From NCBI GenBank assembly GCA_020025965.1, contig JAHHRG010000002.1, positions 14,880-78,879 of the forward strand: a DNA stretch of 64,000 bases, in the 5' to 3' direction. Position 1 is the stretch's first letter. Every line of letters begins with the position of its first letter. Both the position numbers and the translations under genes were made by a program. Origin of the DNA: Sutterella sp. GTDB lineage: Bacteria > Pseudomonadota > Gammaproteobacteria > Burkholderiales > Burkholderiaceae_F. Under the pieces are notes generated by a model. The model had not been told where the DNA came from. It did not search any database and was given only the letters and a program-made list of their open reading frames with translations. Below are positions 18,074-27,992 of the stretch, piece by piece.

Positions 18074-18963
18074 CGTCCGGCCCTGCGTCGTTTGGAGGAT
18101 TGTGGTTGGGTTTCTTCGAGTTCTGCTGTACGGTCTGGATCTGTCAGGATGACCGTAGCAAAGAGAATGTCGTCGATTTTCATCGTCGGTCGAACAGAAA
18201 CGCTACGATAGGTCTCGCCCGGCTGATGAGATATCTTAACGACGGTTCCAGTCGCAATTTCACGTGGGAACAGTTTGTCGAGACCGGAGGTTACAAGTTT
18301 GTCTCCCACCTGTAGGTCGGTCGTTGGCAATACGAAGAGCAGATCCATCACGTCTTCCCCTGTACCCGCGAGGATAAATCGCTCGCCTGTACGATCATTC
18401 ATGACGGAGATCTTCTGTCGGTGATCGGTAATAAGCGTGACTTCAGCCTGTTGCGCAATGACGCGGGTGACCTGACCGAGAGCCCCTGTTGATCCGATGA
18501 CAGGCATGCCGATTTTCAGACCGTCACGCTCGCCGAGGTTGATGTGGAGACGGCGAGTAAATTGATCGGCGACGCGTCCGAGCACTTCAGCTGTGACGAC
18601 CTGGTTGGCCGTGCGTGGGACGGCATGAATCAGTTCGCGAAGGCGATGGTTTTCTTCCTGCATTTCATGCAGGCGAGCAACTTCGAGCGATAAGCGGCGG
18701 TTTTCTTCGGCCAGCTCGTCGTTGCTTCGCTTCAGGCGCACTTTGCTGATGAAATACTCTTCACTTTGGCGAATGGTTTCAAAGGGTGTGGTGACCAACT
18801 GAACCAAGGGGGTTGTGAAGCTGACGACCGCGCTACGGAAGTTGTCGAGATGACGAAGACGTCCGTCAATCAATATGAGAATGACGGATACAAGCACGAA
18901 AAAGATGAATCTGATTCGTGCTGATATGCCTTGACGAAAAAGTGGCGGAGGTCCGTATTCCAC
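18070..18963 (-). CDS. mreC: Rod-shape protein MreC
   Basis: A bitopic protein of 297 residues that scaffolds the elongasome in the periplasm. It has one membrane segment (FIFFVLVSVILILIDG at about 19-34), a coiled coil at about 65-112 (SNDELAEENRRLSLEVARL) and the beta-barrel domain to about 270 with VIGSTGALGQV near 148 and FPREIATGTV near 240. The start is GTG with AGGATAA upstream. It follows mreB by 11 bases. Confidence 0.92.
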   Translation of the reverse strand: MEYGPPPLFRQGISARIRFIFFVLVSVILILIDGRLRHLDNFRSAVVSFTTPLVQLVTTPFETIRQSEEYFISKVRLKRSNDELAEENRRLSLEVARLHEMQEENHRLRELIHAVPRTANQVVTAEVLGRVADQFTRRLHINLGERDGLKIGMPVIGSTGALGQVTRVIAQQAEVTLITDHRQKISVMNDRTGERFILAGTGEDVMDLLFVLPTTDLQVGDKLVTSGLDKLFPREIATGTVVKISHQPGETYRSVSVRPTMKIDDILFATVILTDPDRTAELEETQPQSSKRRRAGR

Positions 18964-18974
18964 GGGGAATTATC

Positions 18975-20129
<1,155 letters not shown>

Positions 20130-20274
20130 TTAATGATAAACTAACTGATCGTTCGGCGTAACTCGTGAATCGATCTCTTCGTCCATTCTCTTGTTTGGGA
20201 GTGTTACAAAGAGTTGTACAGGCGTCGATTGGATACTCAGTCGCTTTAATAACCAGCAGTAGAGAAGTACGAAT

Positions 20275-20562
20275 ATGTCCTTAACGATGGACGACATTCG
20301 CCGTATTGCTGACCTTGGACGCATCGATATTTCCGATGAGCAGGCCAAGGTCGTGCAGGGCGAGCTTAATGATATTTTTCAGATGATCGAACGCATCAGT
20401 TCCGTTGATACGGAAGGTGTTGCACCGATGCCCAATCCACACGACGGCATTCAGCGCCTGCGCGAGGACGTGGTCACCGAGGAAAACAACCGTACTGAAA
20501 ATATGAAGAACGCTCCGGAGCAAGCTGAAGGTTGCTTCTTGGTTCCTCAGGTCATCGAATAA
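20275..20562 (+). CDS. gatC: Asp/Glu-tRNA amidotransferase subunit C
   Basis: The small subunit (95 residues) of GatCAB, which converts misacylated Glu-tRNA(Gln) and/or Asp-tRNA(Asn) to the amide form. Its short helical N terminus MDDIRRIADLGRIDIS and the ending EGCFLVPQVIE are typical. AGAGAAG lies before the ATG. It is the first gene of gatC-gatA-gatB, 15 bases ahead of gatA. The presence of GatCAB indicates indirect formation of Gln-tRNA and/or Asn-tRNA. Confidence 0.93.
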   Translation: MSLTMDDIRRIADLGRIDISDEQAKVVQGELNDIFQMIERISSVDTEGVAPMPNPHDGIQRLREDVVTEENNRTENMKNAPEQAEGCFLVPQVIE

Positions 20563-20577
20563 GCGGATTGGAAGAAA

Positions 20578-22035
20578 ATGGAAAATATAACTTTCTGCTC
20601 TGTTGCCGAATTGTCCAAGAAGTTGGCTACGCGTGAAGTGTCGGCCGTTGAATTGGCTCAACACTTTCTGAATAGAATTGAGGCCCATCGTGGCCTCAAT
20701 GCATTCTTGGATGTTCGTCCCGAAGTGACGCTGGCTCAGGCTAAGCTCGCTGACGAACGCATTGCCGCCGGCACGGCCACGTCCCTGACGGGGATTCCCA
20801 TCGGTCACAAGGATATCTTTGTGACGCGTGAATGGGCTTCCACCGCTGCCAGTAAGATGCTCGAAGGCTATATGAGCCCGTTTGATGCTACCGTCGTCAG
20901 CAAGCTTAAGGAAGCTGGCATGGTTTGCTTGGGCAAGCTCAATTGTGACGAATTCGCCATGGGGAGTAGCAACGAAAACTCCGCTTACGGCAAAGTTTTC
21001 AATCCCTGGGATACCAATGCTGTTCCAGGCGGCTCTTCCGGTGGCTCATCTTCCGCTGTTGCCGCGGGGCTAGCTCCGATCGTGACAGGGACTGATACTG
21101 GTGGTTCCATTCGCGAACCTGCCTCTTTCACAGGCGTGACAGGGTTGAAGCCCACCTACGGTCGTCCGTCCCGACTCGGCATGATTGCCTTTGCATCATC
21201 TCTGGACACGGCGGGGCTTCTCGGTCAGTCTGCTGAAGACTGTGCCATGGTTTTGGGTAGCATGGTCGGTTTCGATCCTGCTGACTCCACCTCTGTCAAT
21301 CGTCCGACGGAAGATTTCACACGTAATCTCAACGATGGCGTTAAGGGCTTGCGCATAGGCGTTCCCCGCAAGTGGCTCGGCGAAGGACTTGATCCCGAAC
21401 TCCGCGTTTCCATTGAAACGGCCATTGACACGTATCGTCGTCTTGGCGCTGAAATTGTCGATATCGAACTTCCGATGGCCGAACTAGGTGTACCTGTTTA
21501 TTATGTCGTCGCTTGTGCCGAAGCAAGTTCTAACCTTTCTCGCTTTGATGGCGTCCGCTACGGTCATCGTGCGGCAGAATACAACGACATCGTTGATATG
21601 ATCAAGAAGTCGCGTAACGAAGGTTTCGGTCCAGAACCCAAGCGTCGCATCATGATTGGTACCTATGTGCTTTCACACGGTTACTACGATGCTTATTACC
21701 TGAAGGCTCAGCGCGTTCGTCGCTTGATTGCTCGAGAATTCCACGAAACTTTCAAGCTGGTCGATGCAATCATCAGTCCTGTGACGGCGGGGCCGGCTTA
21801 CGACTTCAATGCTCACTCTGATCCGGTGTCTGCTTACCTCTCCGACCTTTACACGATTCCCGTATCTTTGGCCGGTCTTCCTGGTATTGCAGTGCCGAGC
21901 GGTATGCATTCTAACGGTCGTCCGCTTGGCTTTCAGCTTATCGGTGAAAACTTCTCCGAAGCAAAACTTCTCGGCATTGCTGCCGCTTGGCAGCGTGAAA
22001 CGGACTGGCATCTCCGCCATCCGGCCGGTTACTAA
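20578..22035 (+). CDS. gatA: Asp/Glu-tRNA amidotransferase subunit A
   Basis: Glutaminase/amidase subunit, 485 residues. The amidase-signature catalytic triad is intact: Lys78 in [10 protein letters not shown], cis-Ser153 in GGSSGGSS and nucleophile Ser177 in [10 protein letters not shown]. It releases ammonia from glutamine and channels it to GatB. It lies between gatC and gatB. Confidence 0.96.
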   Translation: MENITFCSVAELSKKLATREVSAVELAQHFLNRIEAHRGLNAFLDVRPEVTLAQAKLADERIAAGTATSLTGIPIGHKDIFVTREWASTAASKMLEGYMSPFDATVVSKLKEAGMVCLGKLNCDEFAMGSSNENSAYGKVFNPWDTNAVPGGSSGGSSSAVAAGLAPIVTGTDTGGSIREPASFTGVTGLKPTYGRPSRLGMIAFASSLDTAGLLGQSAEDCAMVLGSMVGFDPADSTSVNRPTEDFTRNLNDGVKGLRIGVPRKWLGEGLDPELRVSIETAIDTYRRLGAEIVDIELPMAELGVPVYYVVACAEASSNLSRFDGVRYGHRAAEYNDIVDMIKKSRNEGFGPEPKRRIMIGTYVLSHGYYDAYYLKAQRVRRLIAREFHETFKLVDAIISPVTAGPAYDFNAHSDPVSAYLSDLYTIPVSLAGLPGIAVPSGMHSNGRPLGFQLIGENFSEAKLLGIAAAWQRETDWHLRHPAGY

Positions 22036-22056
22036 GATCTCAAGAGGAAATACACC

Positions 22057-23508
22057 ATGCAGTGGGAAGTTGTTATCGGTCTTGAGACGCACGTTCAGCT
22101 CTCGACCAAGTCCAAAATTTTTTCAGGTGCTCCTCGCCATTTCGGCGATGAAGCCAATACGAATGCCTGCTTTATCGACCTCGCTCTTCCAGGAAGTCTG
22201 CCGGTACTGAACCGCAATGCTGTCGAGAAGGCTATTCGTTTTGGTCTTGCGATTGACGCCAAGGTTGCCAACCATTCCGTCTTTGATCGCAAGAACTATT
22301 TTTATCCTGACCTTCCGAAGGGTTACCAGATCAGTCAGTTCGATCTCCCAATTGTTCTTGGAGGTAAGCTGAGTTTTCCTGTCGAACCGAAAAAAGGTGC
22401 TCCCTACATTAAGACGATCAACTTGACGCGTGCTCACCTTGAAGAAGATGCGGGCAAGTCGATTCATGGTCTTGTTCAGGGGCATTCTGGTATCGATCTT
22501 AACCGTGCCGGTACGCCGTTGCTTGAGATTGTGACGGAACCGGAAATGCGTTCTTCCGCCGAAGCTGTCGGTTATGCTCGAACTCTTCACGCTTTAGTTG
22601 TCTGGCTCGGTATTTCAGATGGCAATATGCAGGAAGGGAATTTCCGTTGCGATGCTAACGTTTCCGTTCGACCTGTTGGCCAGAAGGAATTCGGTACGCG
22701 TTGCGAAATTAAGAATCTCAATTCCTTCCGTTTTCTTCAGGAAGCCATTGACTACGAAATCAATCGTCAAATCGAGTTGATCGAAGATGGTGGAAAGGTT
22801 GTGCAGGCTACGCGTCTTTATGATCCGGATAAAGGGGAAACGCGTCAGATGCGTACCAAGGAAGACTCGATGGATTACCGTTATTTCCCGGATCCCGATC
22901 TTCTGCCTTGCGAAGTCTCCGATGAATGGATTGACGAAGTTCGAGCTTCGATGCCCGAACTGCCGCATCATCTCTGCAAGCGCATGCAGGAAGAATTCGG
23001 TCTGCTAGAGTACGACGCCACGATGCTCACGGCTAGCCGTGATATCGCTGATTACTATCTAGAACTTGTCAACCAAGTTGCCGACCACAAGATGGCCTCC
23101 AATTGGGTGATGGGTGAACTTTCTGCCTCAATCAATCAGACGGAAGGAATGAAGTTTGCTGAAGCGCCTGTAACTCCGACTCTTCTCGCCAAGATTTTGA
23201 ACCGCATCATTGACAATACGATTAACCAGAAGGGCGCCAAGCAGATATTCCAGGCTGTATGGGCTGGCGAAGGTACCGACGTTGATCAGTTGATCGAAGC
23301 CAAGGGCTTGAAGCAGATTTCGGACACTGGTGCTCTCGAAGGTATCATTGACGAGGTCTTGGCTCAGAATCAGAAGTCTGTTGACGAATTCCGTGCTGGC
23401 AAGCAGAAGGCTTTCAACGCTTTGGTTGGCCAGTGCATGAAGAAGACACGCGGCAAGGCAAATCCGGCTCAGGTGAACGAATTGCTTCGCAAGAAGTTGG
23501 GTGCTTAA
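22057..23508 (+). CDS. gatB: Asp/Glu-tRNA amidotransferase subunit B
   Basis: The kinase/transamidase subunit, 483 residues. N-terminal [34 protein letters not shown] near 84, LEEDAGKS near 127, [16 protein letters not shown] near 145 and [10 protein letters not shown] near 220 are GatB hallmarks. The C-terminal YqeY/GatB tRNA-binding tail ends [19 protein letters not shown] precedes the ATG. It is the last gene of the gat operon and is closed by a strong terminator. Confidence 0.96.
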   Translation: MQWEVVIGLETHVQLSTKSKIFSGAPRHFGDEANTNACFIDLALPGSLPVLNRNAVEKAIRFGLAIDAKVANHSVFDRKNYFYPDLPKGYQISQFDLPIVLGGKLSFPVEPKKGAPYIKTINLTRAHLEEDAGKSIHGLVQGHSGIDLNRAGTPLLEIVTEPEMRSSAEAVGYARTLHALVVWLGISDGNMQEGNFRCDANVSVRPVGQKEFGTRCEIKNLNSFRFLQEAIDYEINRQIELIEDGGKVVQATRLYDPDKGETRQMRTKEDSMDYRYFPDPDLLPCEVSDEWIDEVRASMPELPHHLCKRMQEEFGLLEYDATMLTASRDIADYYLELVNQVADHKMASNWVMGELSASINQTEGMKFAEAPVTPTLLAKILNRIIDNTINQKGAKQIFQAVWAGEGTDVDQLIEAKGLKQISDTGALEGIIDEVLAQNQKSVDEFRAGKQKAFNALVGQCMKKTRGKANPAQVNELLRKKLGA

Positions 23509-23547
23509 TATATAAGTTAAGCATTCAAAATCTTCGATCGATGATTG

Positions 23548-23586
23548 AAGAGGATCTTTCCGATAACGGGAAGATCCTCTTTTTTA
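23548..23586 (+). terminator. Rho-independent terminator of the gat operon
   Basis: A GC-rich stem GAGGATCTTTCCG / CGGGAAGATCCTC with a short loop, followed by a T run, 40 bases after the gatB stop. Confidence 0.9.
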
Positions 23587-23588
23587 TC

Positions 23589-23620
23589 AAAAAAATCCCG
23601 ATATCGTCGGATATCGGGAT
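23589..23620 (-). terminator. Rho-independent terminator of pyrE
   Basis: Stem ATCCCGATATC / GATATCGGGAT with a 4-nt loop. Read on the minus strand it is followed by a T run (the A run at 23589-23595). It sits back to back with the gat terminator. Confidence 0.88.
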
Positions 23621-23644
23621 CTTCTGAACGATTGGGTTCGGAAA

Positions 23645-24322
23645 TTAGGCTCCGTACTTGTTGCGATAAGCGGCGACGGAATCTTTGTACTTGGAAGCGG
23701 TCTTGGCGGCGTCGGACGTACCGTCCATAAAGGCCAAAAGGTCGTTGAGGTTGATGATCGAAACGCCATTGAAGCCGAAGCTCTTTTCAACATCCTGAAC
23801 AGCGGAGGTTTCTGTCATTTCAACTGCATTGCCACCGCGTTCCATGCGATCGACGGCAATCAGCACACCTGCGGGTTCGGCACCATTTGCTTGGATGATC
23901 TTGACGGATTCACGAACAGAGGTTCCTGCAGAGATCACGTCGTCAATGATGACGACCTTGCCTTTAAGGGGAGAACCGACGATAACGCCACCCTCACCGT
24001 GATCCTTGGCTTCCTTGCGGTTGAAAGCCCAGGGAACATCACAACCGAGGCGCGCAAGATTCATTGCAACGGAAGCAGCCAAAGGGATACCCTTGTAAGC
24101 AGGGCCGAAGATCATGTCGAATTCGATTTTGCCTGCATCGCGAGCAGCGAGAAGTGTCTTGGCATAGAAAGCACCAAGTTCGTCGAGTAATTTACCAGTG
24201 TTGAATAGACCTGCATTGAAGAAGTACGGAGAAAGACGACCAGCTTTCGTTTCGTATTCACCAAAGCGAAGGACGTTGGCGTTCAGGGAGAATTCGATAA
24301 ATTGTTCTTGAATCGGCTGCAT
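23645..24322 (-). CDS. pyrE: Orotate phosphoribosyltransferase
   Basis: Converts orotate and PRPP to OMP in pyrimidine synthesis. From the ATG at 24322 it has 225 residues and begins MQPIQEQFIEFSLNANVLRFGE. It shows GRLSPYFFNAG near 27, FNRKEAKDHGEGG near 98-110 (flexible catalytic loop) and the PRPP motif VVIIDDVISAGTS near 120. The open frame runs further upstream but overlaps the exonuclease promoter region and is not homologous. It is divergent from the exonuclease gene. Confidence 0.95.
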   Translation of the reverse strand: MQPIQEQFIEFSLNANVLRFGEYETKAGRLSPYFFNAGLFNTGKLLDELGAFYAKTLLAARDAGKIEFDMIFGPAYKGIPLAASVAMNLARLGCDVPWAFNRKEAKDHGEGGVIVGSPLKGKVVIIDDVISAGTSVRESVKIIQANGAEPAGVLIAVDRMERGGNAVEMTETSAVQDVEKSFGFNGVSIINLNDLLAFMDGTSDAAKTASKYKDSVAAYRNKYGA

Positions 24323-24430
24323 AACGGAATCTTTAAATCTGAAACAGGCTTGAAGCCTTGTGAATATCTGTGGCATTGTACCGCCAATTGCCAGTATTCT
24401 TATAAGGTTTTCGATGTTTTTGGAGCCGTA

Positions 24431-25213
24431 ATGTTTCGTGTAATCAGTTTAAATGCCAATGGGATTCGATCCGCCAAGACAAAAGGTTTCTTCGAGTGGT
24501 TTCTGACTCAGGATGCAGATGTGCTCTGCATTCAGGAGTTGAAAGCACAGGATGCGGATATTTCCGAGGCTATTCGTGAGATAGGCGGTTATAAGAGCTA
24601 CTTTCATTGTGCCGAAAAAAAAGGCTATTCCGGCTGTGGCCTTTGGTGCCGACAGGAACCGAAGGAGGTGCGTTACGGCTTCGGCAGTAAGGAATTCGAT
24701 CCTGAGGGACGTTACATGGAAGCCGATTTCGGTAACATCAAGGTAATCTCAACTTATTTTCCTTCGGGCTCTTCTTCTGAAGTTCGTCAGGAAGCCAAGT
24801 ATCGCTTTTTGGACGAAATGATAAAACACATGGATGAACTCTTCACTTGCGGAAAAGAAGTCATTATGTGTGGCGATATGAACATCGCTCACAAGGAAAT
24901 CGATCTGAAAAATTGGAAGGGTAATCAGAAGAACTCAGGCTTTTTGCCCGAAGAACGTCAGTGGATGACCGATACACTCGAGCAACACGGTTGGGTTGAT
25001 GTTTTCCGTCGACTCGATAAGCGTCCCGAGCGTTACACCTGGTGGAGTCAGCGTGGTCAGGCACGTGCGAAGAACGTCGGTTGGCGTATCGATTACCACC
25101 TGACGACGCCTGGTATTGCGGGAAAAGCCGTGGCTACCGATATCTATGTCGGAGAGAAGTTCTCTGACCACGCCCCAGTGATTGTTGACTACAACGTCAA
25201 TATTGAGGATTAA
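24431..25213 (+). CDS. xthA: Exodeoxyribonuclease III
   Basis: An AP endonuclease / 3'-5' exonuclease of base excision repair, 260 residues. The ATG at 24431 gives the standard start MFRVISLNANGIRSA. Catalytic signatures are CIQELKAQ (metal Glu), CGDMNIAHKEIDLKN near 140, and the C-terminal RIDYHLTTP ... FSDHAPVIVDY with catalytic Asp-His. An open frame extends upstream into pyrE but is not real. The rsuA gene follows after 2 bases. Confidence 0.93.
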   Translation: MFRVISLNANGIRSAKTKGFFEWFLTQDADVLCIQELKAQDADISEAIREIGGYKSYFHCAEKKGYSGCGLWCRQEPKEVRYGFGSKEFDPEGRYMEADFGNIKVISTYFPSGSSSEVRQEAKYRFLDEMIKHMDELFTCGKEVIMCGDMNIAHKEIDLKNWKGNQKNSGFLPEERQWMTDTLEQHGWVDVFRRLDKRPERYTWWSQRGQARAKNVGWRIDYHLTTPGIAGKAVATDIYVGEKFSDHAPVIVDYNVNIED

Positions 25214-25215
25214 AA

Positions 25216-25905
25216 ATGCGTTTGCAAGATGTGTTGTTCGAGCAGGGCTTCGGAACTCGTTACGACTGCGCGGACATAGTCGCTAAAGGCGGTGTGACGA
25301 TCGCGGGTGAAGTTCACGACGATCCTCTTGAAGATATTGAGGTCGACGGTTTGGAATTTGGTTGCATCGGCAAAATTTGGCCGTATTGCGAAAAGGCAGT
25401 TATTGCGCTCAATAAGCCTGCGGGATACGAGTGCTCAATGAAGCCTTCCTCTCATCCCTCTGTGATGACGCTATTGCCGAGCCCACTACGTCGTCGCAAT
25501 GTGCAGCCAGTAGGGCGTTTGGACGTCGACACGACGGGGCTCCTCATTATGACGGATGATGGTCAGTTGCAACATCGCCTTATTCATCCCAAGCGTCATG
25601 TGGCGAAGGTCTATGAAGTGACCTGCCGTCATCCAGTGACCGAAGCTATGAAAGAAAAGCTTCTCTCAGGTGTTGTTCTTGATGACGATCCGAAGCCCGT
25701 TGCTGCGAAAGCGGTCGAGATTGTTGATGAACACCATATTCGTATGACGCTTGTGCAAGGAAAATACCATCAGGTTAAACGCATGATCGCCGCTTGTTCC
25801 AACCGTTGTGACAGTCTTCATCGCTCTGGATTCGGTGCATTCGAATTGCCCGAAAAACTTCAACCCGGTGAATGGATGTGGATTCGTCGCGAAGATATTG
25901 TGTAA
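25216..25905 (+). CDS. rsuA: 16S rRNA pseudouridine(516) synthase, RsuA family
   Basis: A 229-residue pseudouridine synthase with an S4-like N-terminal domain (MRLQDVLFEQGFGTRYDCADIVAKGGV) and the catalytic motif GRLDVDTTGLLIMTDDG near 98-114 (Asp nucleophile), followed by HVAKVYEV and GKYHQVKRMIAA. These fit RsuA, which modifies U516 of 16S rRNA; the related RluE/RluF types are longer or differ. GAGGA precedes the ATG. It sits between xthA and ampG. Confidence 0.87.
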   Translation: MRLQDVLFEQGFGTRYDCADIVAKGGVTIAGEVHDDPLEDIEVDGLEFGCIGKIWPYCEKAVIALNKPAGYECSMKPSSHPSVMTLLPSPLRRRNVQPVGRLDVDTTGLLIMTDDGQLQHRLIHPKRHVAKVYEVTCRHPVTEAMKEKLLSGVVLDDDPKPVAAKAVEIVDEHHIRMTLVQGKYHQVKRMIAACSNRCDSLHRSGFGAFELPEKLQPGEWMWIRREDIV

Positions 25906-25908
25906 ATC

Positions 25909-27219
25909 ATGCGACTTCTCAAAGCTACCGCTGTATACCTGAAGCCGACAACGCTTCGGATGTTTTTTTTCGGGTTCAGTTCCGGGCTACCGCTCCTTCT
26001 GGTTCTGGGGACTTTGAGTTTTTGGTTGAGAGAAGCGGGAATTGATCTCAAGACAATTGGTTTTCTCTCCTGGATCGGGCTCGTTTACGGTTTTAAATGG
26101 GTCTGGGCGCCCTTGGTCGATCGTCTCCCTCTTCCGTTATTGACGAGTCTTTTGGGGCGTCGCAGAGCGTGGCTCTTTTTTTCACAGGTGGGGATAGTTG
26201 CTTCGCTTTGCGGGATAGCATTCTCCAATCCGGGGGAGCTTCTCGAGGTGACGGCTTGTTTTTCACTTTTGACGGCATTCTTTTCGGCGACGCAGGATAT
26301 TGCTCTTGACGCTTATCGAATTGAGTCTGCTGAGACGCGAGAACAGGGGGCACTCGCTGCAATGTATCAGACGGGCTATCGCTTAGCTATGATCTGGGCT
26401 GGTGCAGGTGCGCTAGCGATTGCGGGAATGGCCACGACCGTCAGCGGTTATGATCAGGGGGCCTGGAACGTAGCCTATCTTGCGATGGCTGGCTCTGTTG
26501 CCGTGGGACTTATGACGACTCTTCTTTCACCTGAGCCTGTTCACCGGGGGAGGGTCGTTTTTACTGGGCCAAAAACGCTTCGAGAACGAATTGACGAGAA
26601 CGTTATTGCTCCGTTTGGGGATTTTTTTAAACGTTTTGGTAAAGGGGCGTTCATCGTTCTTCTCTTGATCGCAACCTATCGAATTTCGGATATTGTGATG
26701 GGCGTAATGGCCAATCCCTTCTATTCCGATATGGGCTTTTCGAAGGAAGAAGTGGCCGCCATTACCAAGGTGTTCGGTATTCTGATGACCTTGGCGGGAG
26801 CTTTTGTCGGCGGTATTGTGACGATGAAAATCGGCGTGCTTCGCACGATGATGATTGGGGCTGTTTTGTCTGCGGGAACCAACCTCCTTTTTGCAGCTCT
26901 CTCGAACGTCGGACACGATTTAATATTTCTTACGGTCACGATTTCTGCGGACAACTTTGCATCTGGCTTGGCGAGCTCTGCTTTTGTGGCTTACCTTTCT
27001 GGACTCACCAATACGGCCTATTCGGCGACGCAATACGCGCTCTTTAGTTCGCTCATGCTACTTCTTCCGAAGTTCTTGGCAGGCTTTTCCGGTGTCGTCG
27101 TGGAGTCTGCTGGCTATGAGGGCTTTTTCTGCCTCACGGCTGTGATTGGCATTCCGGTCTTTCTTCTTGTCTGGCTTGCCGACCGATACGTGAGAGAAAA
27201 AGGCATTTCCTCGGAGTGA
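25909..27219 (+). CDS. ampG: Muropeptide permease AmpG
   Basis: A major facilitator that imports anhydro-muropeptides for cell-wall recycling. 436 residues with about 12 membrane segments. The N terminus (FFFGFSSGLPLLLVLGTLSFWLREAGIDLKTIG in outline), WAPLVDRLPLP near 63 and the ATQDIALDAYRIE loop near 125 are AmpG hallmarks. It starts 3 bases after the rsuA stop. It fits with the cell-wall genes in this window; no ampR/ampC is visible. Confidence 0.92.
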   Translation: MRLLKATAVYLKPTTLRMFFFGFSSGLPLLLVLGTLSFWLREAGIDLKTIGFLSWIGLVYGFKWVWAPLVDRLPLPLLTSLLGRRRAWLFFSQVGIVASLCGIAFSNPGELLEVTACFSLLTAFFSATQDIALDAYRIESAETREQGALAAMYQTGYRLAMIWAGAGALAIAGMATTVSGYDQGAWNVAYLAMAGSVAVGLMTTLLSPEPVHRGRVVFTGPKTLRERIDENVIAPFGDFFKRFGKGAFIVLLLIATYRISDIVMGVMANPFYSDMGFSKEEVAAITKVFGILMTLAGAFVGGIVTMKIGVLRTMMIGAVLSAGTNLLFAALSNVGHDLIFLTVTISADNFASGLASSAFVAYLSGLTNTAYSATQYALFSSLMLLLPKFLAGFSGVVVESAGYEGFFCLTAVIGIPVFLLVWLADRYVREKGISSE

Positions 27220-27231
27220 AGAAATGCCTTT
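27201..27231 (+). terminator. Weak terminator hairpin overlapping the ampG end
   Basis: Stem AGGCATTTC / GAAATGCCT with an 11-nt loop spanning the ampG stop codon, followed by only a short T run. It lies between convergent ampG and the yecA-like gene. Confidence 0.5.
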
Positions 27232-27263
27232 AAGGAAAACTCAAAGAGTTTCAGTTTTTTTGA

Positions 27264-27992
27264 TTAGTAGCGAGGGTGCTTCGTATGGCGGTTGTTATAA
27301 CCGCCTTTGGAGCAACCGCCATTTTTGTTTTTTCGAGTGACGGGCTGCTTCTTTTGAGCGGGTTTATCTTCGCGCGACACAAAGCCGCGAGTGACGCTCA
27401 CGATTTCGGCGACACTCACTGCAATGTCTTCTAGTGCTTGGTTGAGATTTTCAATTGGGCTTTCAAGATCGAGGTCGGCCTTGATTTCTGCTAGGTCGCC
27501 GGCGATGTCTTCGGGCAGATGACGAAGAATGCCGAGAAGAGCACTGTCGATCAGTTCGTTTCCTGTTTCCTTCAGGCCATCCCAGCGATTGATGACTTCG
27601 TAGAAGCCGAGCGCAAAGGGAATCACTGCTGCAACGCTGTCGTAACCTTTCACAGGATGACCGCGGTCGTCTTCGATTTCGTAGATGATTGGGTCAATAG
27701 CTTTGCATTGAGCAAGCAGAGTGTCGATTGAGCGGTAACGACGGTAGACCAGTTCTTCGAGGCGATCCTGTTCGTCGTCGTTTTCAAGTCGGGCATTCTC
27801 ACGGGCCTGACTGTCAAAGAGATAAGGCATCCATTCGGACGGAGAAGGTTCTTCTGGCAAGCAGAGAAGAGCCGTCAGGAAGCCATCGAGGTAGTCGGCT
27901 TCCATAGGTTCGAAAGGTTCGGGAATACTCGCAAGGAGTTCGCCGAGTTCGATGAACTCGTCATCGTTGAGAGGGCGTTCGTAGCTGTTCAT
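27264..27992 (-). CDS. YecA/YgfB-family protein (UPF0149)
   Basis: A 242-residue protein of the UPF0149 family: PLNDDEFIELGELLASIPEPFEPMEADYLDGFLTALLC at 8-45, then a long helical domain (ALGFYEVINRW, LLGILRHLP). The usual C-terminal SEC-C zinc finger (CxCGSGKKYKxCC) is absent. The tail is instead a basic KNKNGGCSKGGYNNRHTKHPRY with one Cys and several His. Its ATG overlaps the ptsI stop (TAATG), so it is translationally coupled to the PTS genes. Function of the family is unknown. Confidence 0.78.
   Translation of the reverse strand: MNSYERPLNDDEFIELGELLASIPEPFEPMEADYLDGFLTALLCLPEEPSPSEWMPYLFDSQARENARLENDDEQDRLEELVYRRYRSIDTLLAQCKAIDPIIYEIEDDRGHPVKGYDSVAAVIPFALGFYEVINRWDGLKETGNELIDSALLGILRHLPEDIAGDLAEIKADLDLESPIENLNQALEDIAVSVAEIVSVTRGFVSREDKPAQKKQPVTRKNKNGGCSKGGYNNRHTKHPRY

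Noticed and set aside
18255..18275. CACGTG-centred site inside mreC as parS
   Set aside because: The flanks do not match the parS arms, and it is plain mreC coding sequence.
24302..24430. N-terminal extension of the exonuclease III gene
   Set aside because: The extra 43 codons overlap the pyrE start on the other strand and precede the standard MFRVISLNANGIRS start.
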